Source of the DNA: Veillonella sp.
GTDB lineage: Bacteria > Bacillota > Negativicutes > Veillonellales > Veillonellaceae
Length of the DNA: 15,461 bases
Direction: 5' to 3'
Assembly: GCF_015058545.1 (NCBI RefSeq)
Contig: NZ_SVCB01000042.1
Coordinates: 1 to 15,461, forward strand
In this document: one piece after another, positions 7,740 through 14,576 of the stretch
Numbering within the stretch: position 1 is the first letter of the stretch
How the letters are laid out: every line of letters begins with the position of its first letter
Translations under genes and position numbers: made by a program
The notes under the pieces: model-generated
The model's database searches: none
The model's input: only the letters and a program-made list of their open reading frames with translations
What the model was told of the DNA's origin: nothing

Positions 7740-7792
7740 TTTAGTCAAAAAATCAAAGGGCCTTTAAAGATCATTGACCTTTAAAAGCCCTT
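7740..7792 (-). terminator. Intrinsic terminator after the OPT transporter gene
   Basis: The arms 7756-7769 (AAGGGCCTTTAAAG) and 7779-7792 (CTTTAAAAGCCCTT) form a 14-bp stem with one mismatch. On the minus strand the stem is followed by TTTGATTTTTTG. It lies about 175 nt past the OPT stop; the stretch between holds degenerate copies of the gene's 3' end. Confidence 0.85.
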
Positions 7793-7839
7793 ATGTAAAA
7801 CTTTTTAAATTAACTTATAAATTGCCGGTTATTTTACAA

Positions 7840-7995
7840 AAAGACTCATCATCGCTCACATCGGCAGCAATTAATTAGCTGCTCGTTTACGATGACTCAT
7901 CACTTCGGCGACAATTAATTTGCACCTCGTTGACGATGCAGCATCGCCCGCTAGTTCCATACCAATTAGTTGGCCGCGCGTTTACGAGTGGCAAT
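7840..7995. repeat. Degenerate direct repeats of the OPT gene 3' end, each with a stop
   Basis: The motif CAATTA followed by a Lys/Arg/Ala-coding block occurs at 7963, 7912 and 7868 (steps of 51 and 44). On the minus strand the true gene end reads R-K-R-A-A-N-stop. The copy near 7912-7934 reads R-Q-R-G-A-N-stop, and the copy near 7868-7889 reads R-K-R-A-A-N-stop using different codons (CGA GCA GCT AAT against CGC GCG GCC AAC). A further partial copy lies around 7843-7867. Confidence 0.75.
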
Positions 7996-9897
7996 TTTAT
8001 AAATCATTACGCACAAGGCAAGGTAAATCACGATGCCAAGGTAGGTTGCTTCCGGTGTTTTTTCCCAAGCATCCAAGAACCAATCAACACCGGCAATTTT
8101 AAGCACCGCACTGATCAAGGAGCCGATAGCACCGCCGGCTACGAAACCGGATGCTACAGTACCGCCTTCAGCTACGCGAGCTTCGCTTTCAGCTTCGTCT
8201 TTGCTGCTGCGTTTAACCAAGTAAGAAATGAAACCGCCCACTAAGATTGGCGTATTGATTTCCATTGGTAAGTAGGCACCAAGGGCAAAGGCCAATGGCG
8301 GAACACCAATCATCCAGAGCAATACGGCAAAAATAGCACCGAGAATATATAATTCCCATTGAGCACTGCCGCCGGTCATCAACGGTTCAACAATTGCGGC
8401 CATAGCATTAGCTTGTGGCGCATTTAAAGCACCGTCGCCTACGAAACCGTATGCATTATTAAGCAAGATTAAAACGCCTACACATACGATACCGGCGATG
8501 ACAACGCCTACTAATTGCCATAACTGCATTTTGGCAGGTGTAGCACCGGTTAAGTGCGCTACTTTCAACTCGGACATGAAGTTACCCGCTACACCGATGG
8601 TTGTGGCCAAGAAGGCAGCCATCATTAAGATAGCGATGATACCGGTAGTACCGCCCATACCAACGCTGGTCATAATAACGGCACTGATTAAAATCATGAA
8701 AATTGTCATGCCCGATACCGGTTCATTACCGGTAAAGGCGATGGAACTGATACCTACTACAGACAATAAGAAGGATAAAATCAAAACAATAAAGAACGCC
8801 AAAACGGTTTGTAGGAGTGTTTCAGCATAATAAATATGGAAGAAAATCGAGAATAAAACCGTTGTTAATAAAATACCTAAGCCCAATACGGAAGAAGGTA
8901 AATCAATCTGTGTGCGCAATACGTTAACTGTCGTAGTTTTGCTGCGGCTGAACATATCAACAATAGCGCGTTTCATAATTTTGCTTACCACATTGGACAT
9001 GGTCAATAAGCCGATAACACCGGCCATGGCAAGCATACCGATACCGATGTGACGAACATAGGTCTTAAATACATCACCTGTGGATGCATCGGCAAGTAAG
9101 ATTTCTTTGCCCCCTACCATCATGATATGATCGCCACCGATGAAGAAGAACAACGGAACCATTACGAACCAGGCAAAGAAGGAACCGGCGGCAATAATAG
9201 AGCCGTAACGAATCCCGGTAAAGTAACCTAAACCCAATAAAGCAATGTCACTGTCTAAGGATAAGTGCATTTTGCTGTTCTGTTGGAAAACTTGGCCCCA
9301 ACGGAATGTGGTAGTGGAGAAAACTTCGCGCCACCAACCAAGGGAGTTTAATACAAAGTCGTAGCCTAAGCCCAATAAACCGCTAAGCGCCATGAGTTTA
9401 GCCTTGCCGCCGTCATTACTGCTCAATACTTCAGCAGCAGCACGACCGCTTGGGAACGGATACGCGTGATGCATTTCTTCACAGAAATATTGACGGAAGA
9501 ATACGCAAAGGAATACCCCCAATAAACCGCCTAAGACGATAGGAACAATCATTTGGAAAACCGATACAGTATGAATATCAAGAATAAAAAGAGCCGGTAA
9601 AATGAACATTACCCCTGCCAGTACGTTAGTACCGGAGCTGGCAATGGCCTGAATGTGAACGGTTTCCGGGAAAGCATTTTTACGTTTGAATAAAACGGCC
9701 ATCCCCATGGATAAAATGGATACCGGTGCAAACGCATCAACGGTCTGGCCGATTTTTAAGCATAAATAGCCAACGGCCAAGGCAAATAACGCGGCAAAGA
9801 AGAGCCCCCAGAAAATAACATAACTGTTAATTTCCTCATAATTTTTGGTTGGATCCATAATCGGACGAACCTCATTGTGATGCTCATTTGATGCCAT
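7966..9897 (-). CDS. OPT family oligopeptide (or metal-chelate) transporter
   Basis: 643 residues, a polytopic inner-membrane protein with roughly 14-16 hydrophobic helices by eye. OPT proteins are secondary, proton-driven importers of small peptides or of metal-siderophore-type complexes; which one cannot be told here. The family signature YPFPSGRA is at 146-153. The N-terminus (1-22) is hydrophilic and the first helix begins near 25. A charged loop near KRSSKDEAESEA precedes the final helices. The ATG at 9897 has AAGGAG 8 nt upstream. The gene stands alone between its own promoter (10122-10150) and terminator (7740-7792). Its leader can fold so that the ribosome site is buried, suggesting post-transcriptional control. 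Confidence 0.9.
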   Translation of the reverse strand: MASNEHHNEVRPIMDPTKNYEEINSYVIFWGLFFAALFALAVGYLCLKIGQTVDAFAPVSILSMGMAVLFKRKNAFPETVHIQAIASSGTNVLAGVMFILPALFILDIHTVSVFQMIVPIVLGGLLGVFLCVFFRQYFCEEMHHAYPFPSGRAAAEVLSSNDGGKAKLMALSGLLGLGYDFVLNSLGWWREVFSTTTFRWGQVFQQNSKMHLSLDSDIALLGLGYFTGIRYGSIIAAGSFFAWFVMVPLFFFIGGDHIMMVGGKEILLADASTGDVFKTYVRHIGIGMLAMAGVIGLLTMSNVVSKIMKRAIVDMFSRSKTTTVNVLRTQIDLPSSVLGLGILLTTVLFSIFFHIYYAETLLQTVLAFFIVLILSFLLSVVGISSIAFTGNEPVSGMTIFMILISAVIMTSVGMGGTTGIIAILMMAAFLATTIGVAGNFMSELKVAHLTGATPAKMQLWQLVGVVIAGIVCVGVLILLNNAYGFVGDGALNAPQANAMAAIVEPLMTGGSAQWELYILGAIFAVLLWMIGVPPLAFALGAYLPMEINTPILVGGFISYLVKRSSKDEAESEARVAEGGTVASGFVAGGAIGSLISAVLKIAGVDWFLDAWEKTPEATYLGIVIYLALCVMIYKIATRKRAAN

Positions 9898-9903
9898 AAA
9901 ATC

Positions 9904-9975
9904 ATCTCCTTAGATAAAAAACAGAAATACAAAAGTGAAAAATTAAAGATAATTAAAAGATTTACCTAAGGAAAT
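9904..9975 (-). promoter_or_regulatory. Helix sequestering the OPT Shine-Dalgarno
   Basis: On the minus strand TCCTTAGGTAAA (9961-9972) pairs with TTTATCTAAGGA (9907-9918): 12 consecutive pairs with one G-U. Three more pairs (one wobble) extend the stem over the whole AAGGAG (9906-9911). The 42-nt loop (9919-9960) is AT-rich and on the RNA strand mostly pyrimidine. Folded this way the OPT ribosome site would be hidden. Confidence 0.65.
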
Positions 9976-9999
9976 TTCGTTAGCTGCCTACAATCAACC

Positions 10000-10029
10000 A
10001 AGAATCCCACCTGCTCCGAACTGATTCTT
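10000..10029 (-). other. Second stem-loop in the OPT leader
   Basis: AAGAATC (10000-10006) and GATTCTT (10023-10029) form a perfect 7-bp stem with a 16-nt, relatively G+C-rich loop. It lies midway between the 5' hairpin and the helix that covers the ribosome site. Confidence 0.5.
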
Positions 10030-10076
10030 ATCGAGTCCACTACATAAAAACTTTGCTCTTTCACTATTACACAACT

Positions 10077-10108
10077 AAAGGGGCTCTCCACACCGTGGAT
10101 GCCCCTTT
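10077..10108 (-). other. Strong hairpin at the 5' end of the OPT leader
   Basis: AAGGGGC/GCCCCTT (10078-10084 with 10101-10107) encloses a second stem TCCAC/GTGGA (10087-10091 with 10095-10099) and a three-base loop. On the minus strand it begins only a few bases after the predicted transcription start, so it would cap the OPT mRNA. On the + strand it is followed by TTTTTT and would look like a terminator, but no + strand gene precedes it. It could also stop ktrA read-through, although the minus-strand tail TTTAGTT is poor. Confidence 0.6.
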
Positions 10109-10121
10109 TTTCTCTACTTGA

Positions 10122-10150
10122 ATTATATGTTTAATGTTACTCTTTGTCAA
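10122..10150 (-). promoter_or_regulatory. Perfect-consensus sigma-A promoter for the OPT transporter
   Basis: On the minus strand TTGACA (10145-10150) and TATAAT (10122-10127) are separated by exactly 17 nt. Both hexamers match 6/6. The predicted start near 10115 gives a leader of about 218 nt before the ATG at 9897. Confidence 0.88.
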
Positions 10151-10292
10151 CGAGTAGTGTACATAGCATGCATAATCAGTATATTGCCCCTCCAAAAAGA
10201 TAGCATTACTAACTTTAGTCATATCTCATTTTCTGATTATTTTTGAGAAAATCCAATATACTTCAAATACCCGGCAAAACAAACACCAAAAA

Positions 10293-10943
10293 TTATTGAC
10301 TCAGCTTAGTAATATCTTCATTACGACCGATAACAATCAACATGTCATCGTCCTGTAACGGATTATTCGGGTTTGGCGGCGCAATTACGTTTTTATCCCG
10401 TTTGACTGCCACAATATTTACATTATATTTCTTACGAATATCCAACTCGGTTAAGGTGTGGCCAATCATGAATGGTGGAATTCCCATTTCCACGAGGCCG
10501 ATATCTTGGGATAACTGGAAGTAATCCACAATATTTTCACGAGTCAGCATTTGAGCCACTCGTTCGGCCATATCCATTTCCGGGAAAATGATCAAATCGG
10601 CCCCCACCTTCTCCAGTAATTTACTTTCCATCTCCGTAGATGCTTTCGCCACAATGTACGGTGCGTGCAATTCCTTGAGAACCATGGCAGACAGCAACTT
10701 AGCTTTTAAGTTGTCCCCGATGGCAATAACAACTACATCCAGTTCCTGCAAATTCAACTGCCGAATCGTATCTTCATCGCTGAAATCGGCCACAATACTA
10801 TGCGTCAAATAAGGAGCCAGTTTTTGCACTAAACTTTCTTCAATATCAATGCCGACGACTTCATGCCCTAAGGCAGATACCTGTTTTGCCAAGGTGCCAC
10901 CAAAACGGCCAAGACCTATAATACCGATTGTTTTACGCTTCAT
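10293..10943 (-). CDS. ktrA: Ktr potassium uptake regulatory subunit (RCK domain protein, KtrA/TrkA family)
   Basis: 216 residues, the size of single-RCK KtrA rather than the doubled TrkA. It would form an octameric cytoplasmic ring gating the KtrB pore in response to nucleotides. The Rossmann RCK_N domain (about 1-135) has GLGRFG at 10-15 and the ribose-binding acidic D33 after strand 2 (VVGIDIEE). The C-terminal RCK_C (about 140-216) ends with a DDDMLIVIGRNEDI segment typical of the family, where cyclic di-AMP or other ligands may bind. The ATG at 10943 has AGAGGT 7 nt upstream. It follows ktrB after 133 nt that contain an imperfect direct repeat, and is presumably cotranscribed. Confidence 0.92.
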   Translation of the reverse strand: MKRKTIGIIGLGRFGGTLAKQVSALGHEVVGIDIEESLVQKLAPYLTHSIVADFSDEDTIRQLNLQELDVVVIAIGDNLKAKLLSAMVLKELHAPYIVAKASTEMESKLLEKVGADLIIFPEMDMAERVAQMLTRENIVDYFQLSQDIGLVEMGIPPFMIGHTLTELDIRKKYNVNIVAVKRDKNVIAPPNPNNPLQDDDMLIVIGRNEDITKLSQ

Positions 10944-10973
10944 TTATTCTACCTCTATTTTTTGAAAATACTT

Positions 10974-11056
10974 TCACTTAATAGTTAATGCTTTCTCTAT
11001 TATTTCGTTTGTAAAAAAATCACCTAATAATTAATGCGCCCGCTATCTGCCAACAA
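10974..11056. repeat. Imperfect 46-bp-period direct repeat between ktrB and ktrA
   Basis: TCACTTAATAGTTAATGC at 10974-10991 recurs as TCACCTAATAATTAATGC at 11020-11037 (16 of 18 identical), with weaker similarity on both sides. Two copies only. No hairpin or promoter is evident in the rest of this 133-nt gap. Confidence 0.55.
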
Positions 11057-11076
11057 CGAATTAACCACATCATTCG

Positions 11077-12450
11077 TTATAACAATACATTGTCTTCCGG
11101 ATAGTAAGCCGTAGTCGTGGCACGACGTTTTAAGAAAAAGGCGCCAATCAAAGTAAGCACACCGATACGGCCTGTATACATCACGATAATCAGCGTCAGC
11201 TTACTAACGGTTGATAGTTCCGGCGTAATCCCGATGGTAAGGCCTACCGTGGCAAAGGCGGAGGTTACTTCAAATAATAAATCCAAGAACGGAAATGATT
11301 CTACACCGGCCAAGACCAAAGTAGCCAACACAACTAGCACAGATGAAAAGAATACAATGCCCACGGCCTTATAAATAACACTCTGACTCAGGCTGCGTTC
11401 AAATATCTCCACACGACGCGTATTCGTAAATAAGGATCGTGATGTAGCCCATAATACCGCCATGGTGCTGATTTTAATACCGCCACCGGTCGAGTTTGGC
11501 CCGGCCCCGATAAACATGAGTACCACCGTAATAAAAACCGTAATGGGATGTAAATCTGCGTAATTCAACGTCGGAATACCGGCCGTACGCGGTGTAATAG
11601 CCTGGAATAGAGCACCTTGAAATTTAGTGGCTAACGGTAGATTTGCCAGAGTTTGGTGCCATTCCAAACCTAAAATGCTGAACGTCCCCAACACAACAAG
11701 AATCAATTCCCCCATAAGCATAACTTTCGTGTGCAAGGTAAGCTGAGCAAAACCGCGTTTACGATTATTCCAAATATCGAAGGACGCCATGTAACCAAAG
11801 CCACCAATAAGGATAAGGCTGCAAGTGGTAAGGGTAAATCCCCAATCACCCACCATTTTATACGGTAAGTTATTGTCAAAAAACACGAAACCGGCATTAC
11901 AAAAGGTGGAAATAGCTTGGTAAAACCCGTAATAGATGGCGCTATAGCCTAAATAGGGATATAAATCCAGCGTATAAGCGATGCCGCCCAGGAATTCAAA
12001 GCCGAATGTAAGAATGGCAATTTGTTTTAACACGGTCTGTACGGAAATATTATCCTGCCCGATATCTTCTTGTAGCAGCAGTTTATTTTCTAAACCTACA
12101 CGACGCCGCAATACAATAAATATAAAGGTGGTAAACGTCATGGTCCCCAATCCGCCGATTTGTATGAGTAAAACCATAATGGTCTGCCCAAAGAGGCTCC
12201 AATGTTGAAAAGTGTCTACCGTCGTAAGTCCTGTAACGGACACACAGGAAACGGCTACAAAAAGCGCGTCTATAAACGGTGTCCTGCTACCGTCTAAAGT
12301 GGCCCACGGCAAAGTGAGCAAATAGCCGCCAAATAACATGAGTACGGCGAAGCTTAAGGCTAATAAGCGTTGCGGATTCGTCATGAGCGAATTCCTTATT
12401 TTTTCTCGCCAAGTTAACGGTCGACGTGTAAAATTCGGTCCTAATATCAT
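11077..12450 (-). CDS. ktrB: Ktr/Trk potassium transporter pore subunit (KtrB-like)
   Basis: 457 residues, closer to KtrB than to the longer TrkH. It is an integral membrane K+ (sometimes Na+/K+) translocating subunit built from four M1-P-M2 repeats. The selectivity-filter loops are VTGLT (72-76), CNAGF (184-188), RTAGI (288-292) and TVGLT (401-405), each with the key glycine. The conserved gating-loop segment GAGPNSTGGGIK is at 315-326. The cytoplasmic N-terminus contains basic residues (TRRPLTWREK). The ATG at 12450 has GAGG 5 nt upstream. It is followed by ktrA, so the window encodes a complete KtrAB system. Confidence 0.94.
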   Translation of the reverse strand: MILGPNFTRRPLTWREKIRNSLMTNPQRLLALSFAVLMLFGGYLLTLPWATLDGSRTPFIDALFVAVSCVSVTGLTTVDTFQHWSLFGQTIMVLLIQIGGLGTMTFTTFIFIVLRRRVGLENKLLLQEDIGQDNISVQTVLKQIAILTFGFEFLGGIAYTLDLYPYLGYSAIYYGFYQAISTFCNAGFVFFDNNLPYKMVGDWGFTLTTCSLILIGGFGYMASFDIWNNRKRGFAQLTLHTKVMLMGELILVVLGTFSILGLEWHQTLANLPLATKFQGALFQAITPRTAGIPTLNYADLHPITVFITVVLMFIGAGPNSTGGGIKISTMAVLWATSRSLFTNTRRVEIFERSLSQSVIYKAVGIVFFSSVLVVLATLVLAGVESFPFLDLLFEVTSAFATVGLTIGITPELSTVSKLTLIIVMYTGRIGVLTLIGAFFLKRRATTTAYYPEDNVLL

Positions 12451-12532
12451 AATGTCCTCGAATCACCGACTGTAAAAAGTTGTTTACCTATTAAAAACAA
12501 TTTTGAGGGCCGGCTTTATGCTTGTAAAAACT

Positions 12533-12568
12533 AATAGCTAAAACGCTATTTTTCATATCCATATTATA
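12533..12568 (-). promoter_or_regulatory. Candidate -10 element and leader hairpin before ktrB
   Basis: On the minus strand TATAAT (12563-12568) lacks a convincing -35 at 17 nt (TTCTTT). Just downstream AATAGC (12533-12538) and GCTATT (12545-12550) form a 6-bp stem. The leader would be about 110 nt, too short for a cyclic di-AMP (ydaO-type) riboswitch, and I see no such motifs. Confidence 0.35.
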
Positions 12569-12575
12569 CATCAAT

Positions 12576-12634
12576 CGTATTATAAAAAGAAAAACTCTTT
12601 TAAGTGAAATAATGATTCCATCTTAAAAGAGTTT
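12576..12634 (-). terminator. Intrinsic terminator after the siroheme reductase gene
   Basis: A perfect 13-bp stem AAACTCTTTTAAG (12592-12604) / CTTAAAAGAGTTT (12622-12634) with a 17-nt loop. On the minus strand it is followed by a run of T (TTTTTCTTTTTAT). It lies about 55 nt past the stop at 12690. Confidence 0.88.
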
Positions 12635-12689
12635 ATAAATTTATTGTTATATAATATAAATCATGCCTATTTCAAAGGTCGGTTTATTT

Positions 12690-13313
12690 TTACTCAGCAT
12701 CTGCCTCCGACATCGCTTCGGCGTTTTCAAAAGGATTACCCAAACGGGCTAACATATGATCAAACTTTTCCTTCGGCATAGCATTGTCTTTATACCATTG
12801 CAATAAAAATTCGATTTTATCCTGTGCTTCTTCCGGTGTTAATTTTTTGGCCAAAACTTCGCCCCCCTTAGGACGATTACCGCTTTTACCGCCGGCCACC
12901 AATACATACCCATCCGGTAAACCGTATAAGCCGATATCCTTAATCATCGGTTCCGCACAGCAACGGGGACAACCACTGATACCGATGCGGAGTTTATTCG
13001 GCATATCTTCACCAAAGTGATGTTCATCAATATATTTAGCTACCGGAATCGTCTGCATAAAGGCATGGGAACAGCCGTCCGTCCCGCGGCAAGCCGTAAC
13101 CGAGTTAACAGCAGCATGTTTAACCTGCTGCACCCCTTCCGGCAACTGCTCTAAAATAGCTGCCTTATCTTCTTTGGTAATATCATAAATCTGAATACCG
13201 GTAGCTACGATGCGGAAATTTCCCTTATATTTATCAGCCAAATCAATAATGGCATGTAATTGGTCGCGTGAAAACTCACTGAATAAAGAATGTAAAATAA
13301 CGGATGTTTTCAT
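12690..13313 (-). CDS. Small siroheme/4Fe-4S sulfite-nitrite reductase-like protein
   Basis: 207 residues, about a third of a normal assimilatory sulfite reductase. It has a single ferredoxin-like half domain (about 1-60) and one siroheme/iron-sulfur domain with C75 and C81 (ACRGTDGC, Cx5C), then C115 and C119 (GCPRCC, CxxxC). This is the coupled 4Fe-4S/siroheme signature. The size resembles the low-molecular-mass assimilatory-type sulfite reductases of Desulfovibrio and methanogens, which reduce sulfite with an external electron donor. Whether the substrate here is sulfite, nitrite or another anion cannot be read from sequence. The ATG at 13313 has GAGGAG 5 nt upstream. It stands alone behind a CRP/FNR-type operator, with no redox partner gene next to it. 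Confidence 0.85.
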   Translation of the reverse strand: MKTSVILHSLFSEFSRDQLHAIIDLADKYKGNFRIVATGIQIYDITKEDKAAILEQLPEGVQQVKHAAVNSVTACRGTDGCSHAFMQTIPVAKYIDEHHFGEDMPNKLRIGISGCPRCCAEPMIKDIGLYGLPDGYVLVAGGKSGNRPKGGEVLAKKLTPEEAQDKIEFLLQWYKDNAMPKEKFDHMLARLGNPFENAEAMSEADAE

Positions 13314-13354
13314 GTGTACTCCTCAGTCATTTGATTAACAATAAACTCATATTG

Positions 13355-13388
13355 TTGTATCCTTGATTGATACAAACGATGCTGTATC
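13355..13388 (-). other. Mutually exclusive hairpins in the siroheme reductase leader
   Basis: On the minus strand GATACA (13383-13388) can pair with TGTATC (13369-13374), or the overlapping TTGTATC (13369-13375) can pair instead with the following GATACAA (13355-13361). The middle segment can join only one partner at a time. The stems are 6 and 7 bp. A further GATACAA occurs at 13434-13440 near the presumed promoter. Confidence 0.4.
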
Positions 13389-13437
13389 GACAAGCCTTAC
13401 CTCATATGCCGTTACATGTAATGTCTCTTCTATTTGT

Positions 13438-13476
13438 ATCATATTACTATTTTATCGAGTTGTGACATATATCACC
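13438..13476 (-). promoter_or_regulatory. CRP/FNR-family operator and candidate promoter for the siroheme reductase gene
   Basis: TGTGA-CATATA-TCACC (13461-13476) matches the TGTGA-N6-TCACA consensus at 9 of 10 arm positions. On the minus strand a -10-like TATGAT (13438-13443) follows, with centres 28 bp apart, so a bound regulator would overlap the -35 region. Regulators such as HcpR or FNR use sites of this form to control nitrite, NO or sulfite metabolism genes; the identity here is unknown. Confidence 0.6.
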
Positions 13477-13511
13477 AAATAACTAAAAGTTATGATTAAA
13501 CTGACTAAAAA

Positions 13512-13545
13512 ATTTTAAAAAAATCCCGGTTCAATTAAACCGGGA
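13512..13545 (-). terminator. Intrinsic terminator after the membrane protein gene
   Basis: A perfect 8-bp stem TCCCGGTT (13524-13531) / AACCGGGA (13538-13545) with a 6-nt loop. On the minus strand it is followed by seven T. It lies 18 nt past the stop at 13564. Confidence 0.95.
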
Positions 13546-13563
13546 GTAAGTCGTAAAAAAGCA

Positions 13564-14289
13564 TTAAACCGAACTCTTAGAGCCTTCCACTTCCATAGCT
13601 TCGTCATCTGTCGCATGTACATCGGAATCAGCATTATAAGCCGTCTTACCGGTGGCACTTTGAACTTTGTCTTTAAAATTATCCACATCACCCAATTTTT
13701 TAAGACCACTGTTATCCAAGCCTGATTCACCGGCTTCAATAATAGCGGTTACCACATCGGTAGCATCCACCGTATCTTTAGCGGCTTCCGTTTGCAATAA
13801 GGCAAGATTATTTTGTAAAAAACGTCGCCATACGTATTCTACGCTGGCTGTTGTATAAAGAAGAAAATAAAAATATGTGGCTGCCGAAGCCCCCATATAA
13901 AGAACGTAAATATTAATACCGTTATAGGTGTCTGCCAACTGCCCCGCCTGCATTTCCTGCATCAAAAGAACCATAATGAGCATGGCTATAATCCCCAAAA
14001 CAATGGCTATCGTCAAGGCTACGCCATACAAAATAAAAAGAAAGGCACTATTGGATACATGGGTGTCGGGAAAACGTTTCGTCAGTCCTTTAGTATATAA
14101 ATTGCGGCATAAGAGCCCTGCAATAGTAATAACCGCAAACAATACGACACCGGAAACGAGGTAGAATCTGTCACCCGTTACATAGCCGTAAATACCTTTA
14201 CTCACTAAGAATACGGCACATAAACTGAGTAAATCAAAAACAATGCCGGCAAAACAGGCACGCCAGCCAAAATTCACGTAGTCTTTCAT
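13564..14289 (-). CDS. Four-helix membrane protein of unknown function
   Basis: 241 residues; I do not recognise the family. Hydrophobic helices are visible at about 10-32, 41-59, 82-110 and 122-146. A hydrophilic, acidic C-terminal tail (about 155-241) follows, rich in Asp, Ala, Thr and Ser and probably cytoplasmic or disordered. No catalytic motif is evident. The ATG at 14289 has AGGAAG 8 nt upstream. It starts 18 nt after the RelB-like gene with no promoter between, so both are probably on one transcript ending at the terminator at 13512-13545. It occupies the place where a RelE-type toxin gene would be expected, but nothing in its sequence resembles a known toxin. Confidence 0.75.
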   Translation of the reverse strand: MKDYVNFGWRACFAGIVFDLLSLCAVFLVSKGIYGYVTGDRFYLVSGVVLFAVITIAGLLCRNLYTKGLTKRFPDTHVSNSAFLFILYGVALTIAIVLGIIAMLIMVLLMQEMQAGQLADTYNGINIYVLYMGASAATYFYFLLYTTASVEYVWRRFLQNNLALLQTEAAKDTVDATDVVTAIIEAGESGLDNSGLKKLGDVDNFKDKVQSATGKTAYNADSDVHATDDEAMEVEGSKSSV

Positions 14290-14307
14290 AGTCCAATCTT
14301 CCTAACT

Positions 14308-14532
14308 TTATAACTCTAACATATTCCATACTTTTTCAGAAGAAAAGTTTTCCTCTTTACTCGTTAGTTCTTTAGCATTTAAGATACGAGCTTCATCTAG
14401 CTCTAGTGTTCCTTCTATTTTATCTAATAAAAGTCCCACAATAAATGAAGATAATTCAAGATTATTCTGTTTTATATAATCTTGAATTAATCTATATTCT
14501 TCATCAGTTACATGAAAGGATATTGTTTTCAT
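14308..14532 (-). CDS. RelB/ribbon-helix-helix family antitoxin-like regulator, orphan
   Basis: 74 residues. The N-terminal 40 or so (MKTISFHVTDEEYRLIQDYI, then a KQNNLELSSFIVGLLLDKIE helix) look like a ribbon-helix-helix DNA-binding fold of RelB/DUF6290 type: a beta strand of alternating residues, then two helices with a Ser at the turn. The C-terminal part (about 45-74) would wrap a RelE-family toxin in a complete system. No toxin gene adjoins it on either side. The ATG at 14532 has a perfect AGGAGG 7 nt upstream. The promoter overlaps a perfect 7-bp inverted repeat, fitting autoregulation. A hand count over 14341-14460 gives 37 of 120 G+C (31%), lower than neighbouring genes, which suggests acquisition by transfer. 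Confidence 0.75.
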   Translation of the reverse strand: MKTISFHVTDEEYRLIQDYIKQNNLELSSFIVGLLLDKIEGTLELDEARILNAKELTSKEENFSSEKVWNMLEL

Positions 14533-14576
14533 AGTACTTCCTCCTATCTCATGTAATTATATTTAACATTAGTAAA

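Noticed and set aside
9990..10030. Resemblance of AGGTGGGATTC in the OPT leader to a T-box core
   Set aside because: The defining AGGGTGGNACCGCG sequence, the Stem I motifs and a following terminator are absent.
10077..10111. Hairpin followed by TTTTTT read as a + strand terminator of a small RNA
   Set aside because: No + strand promoter or gene leads into it, while a perfect minus-strand promoter lies just before it. It is better explained as the 5' hairpin of the OPT leader.
10227..10241. CodY-box-like sequence (3 mismatches of 15) upstream of the OPT promoter
   Set aside because: The region is AT-rich, where such matches arise by chance, it lies about 80 bp upstream of the -35, and CodY is not assured in this lineage.
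13515..13739. 74-codon minus-strand frame overlapping the membrane protein gene and its terminator
   Set aside because: It lies in another frame of the membrane gene, runs through the terminator stem and has no support of its own.
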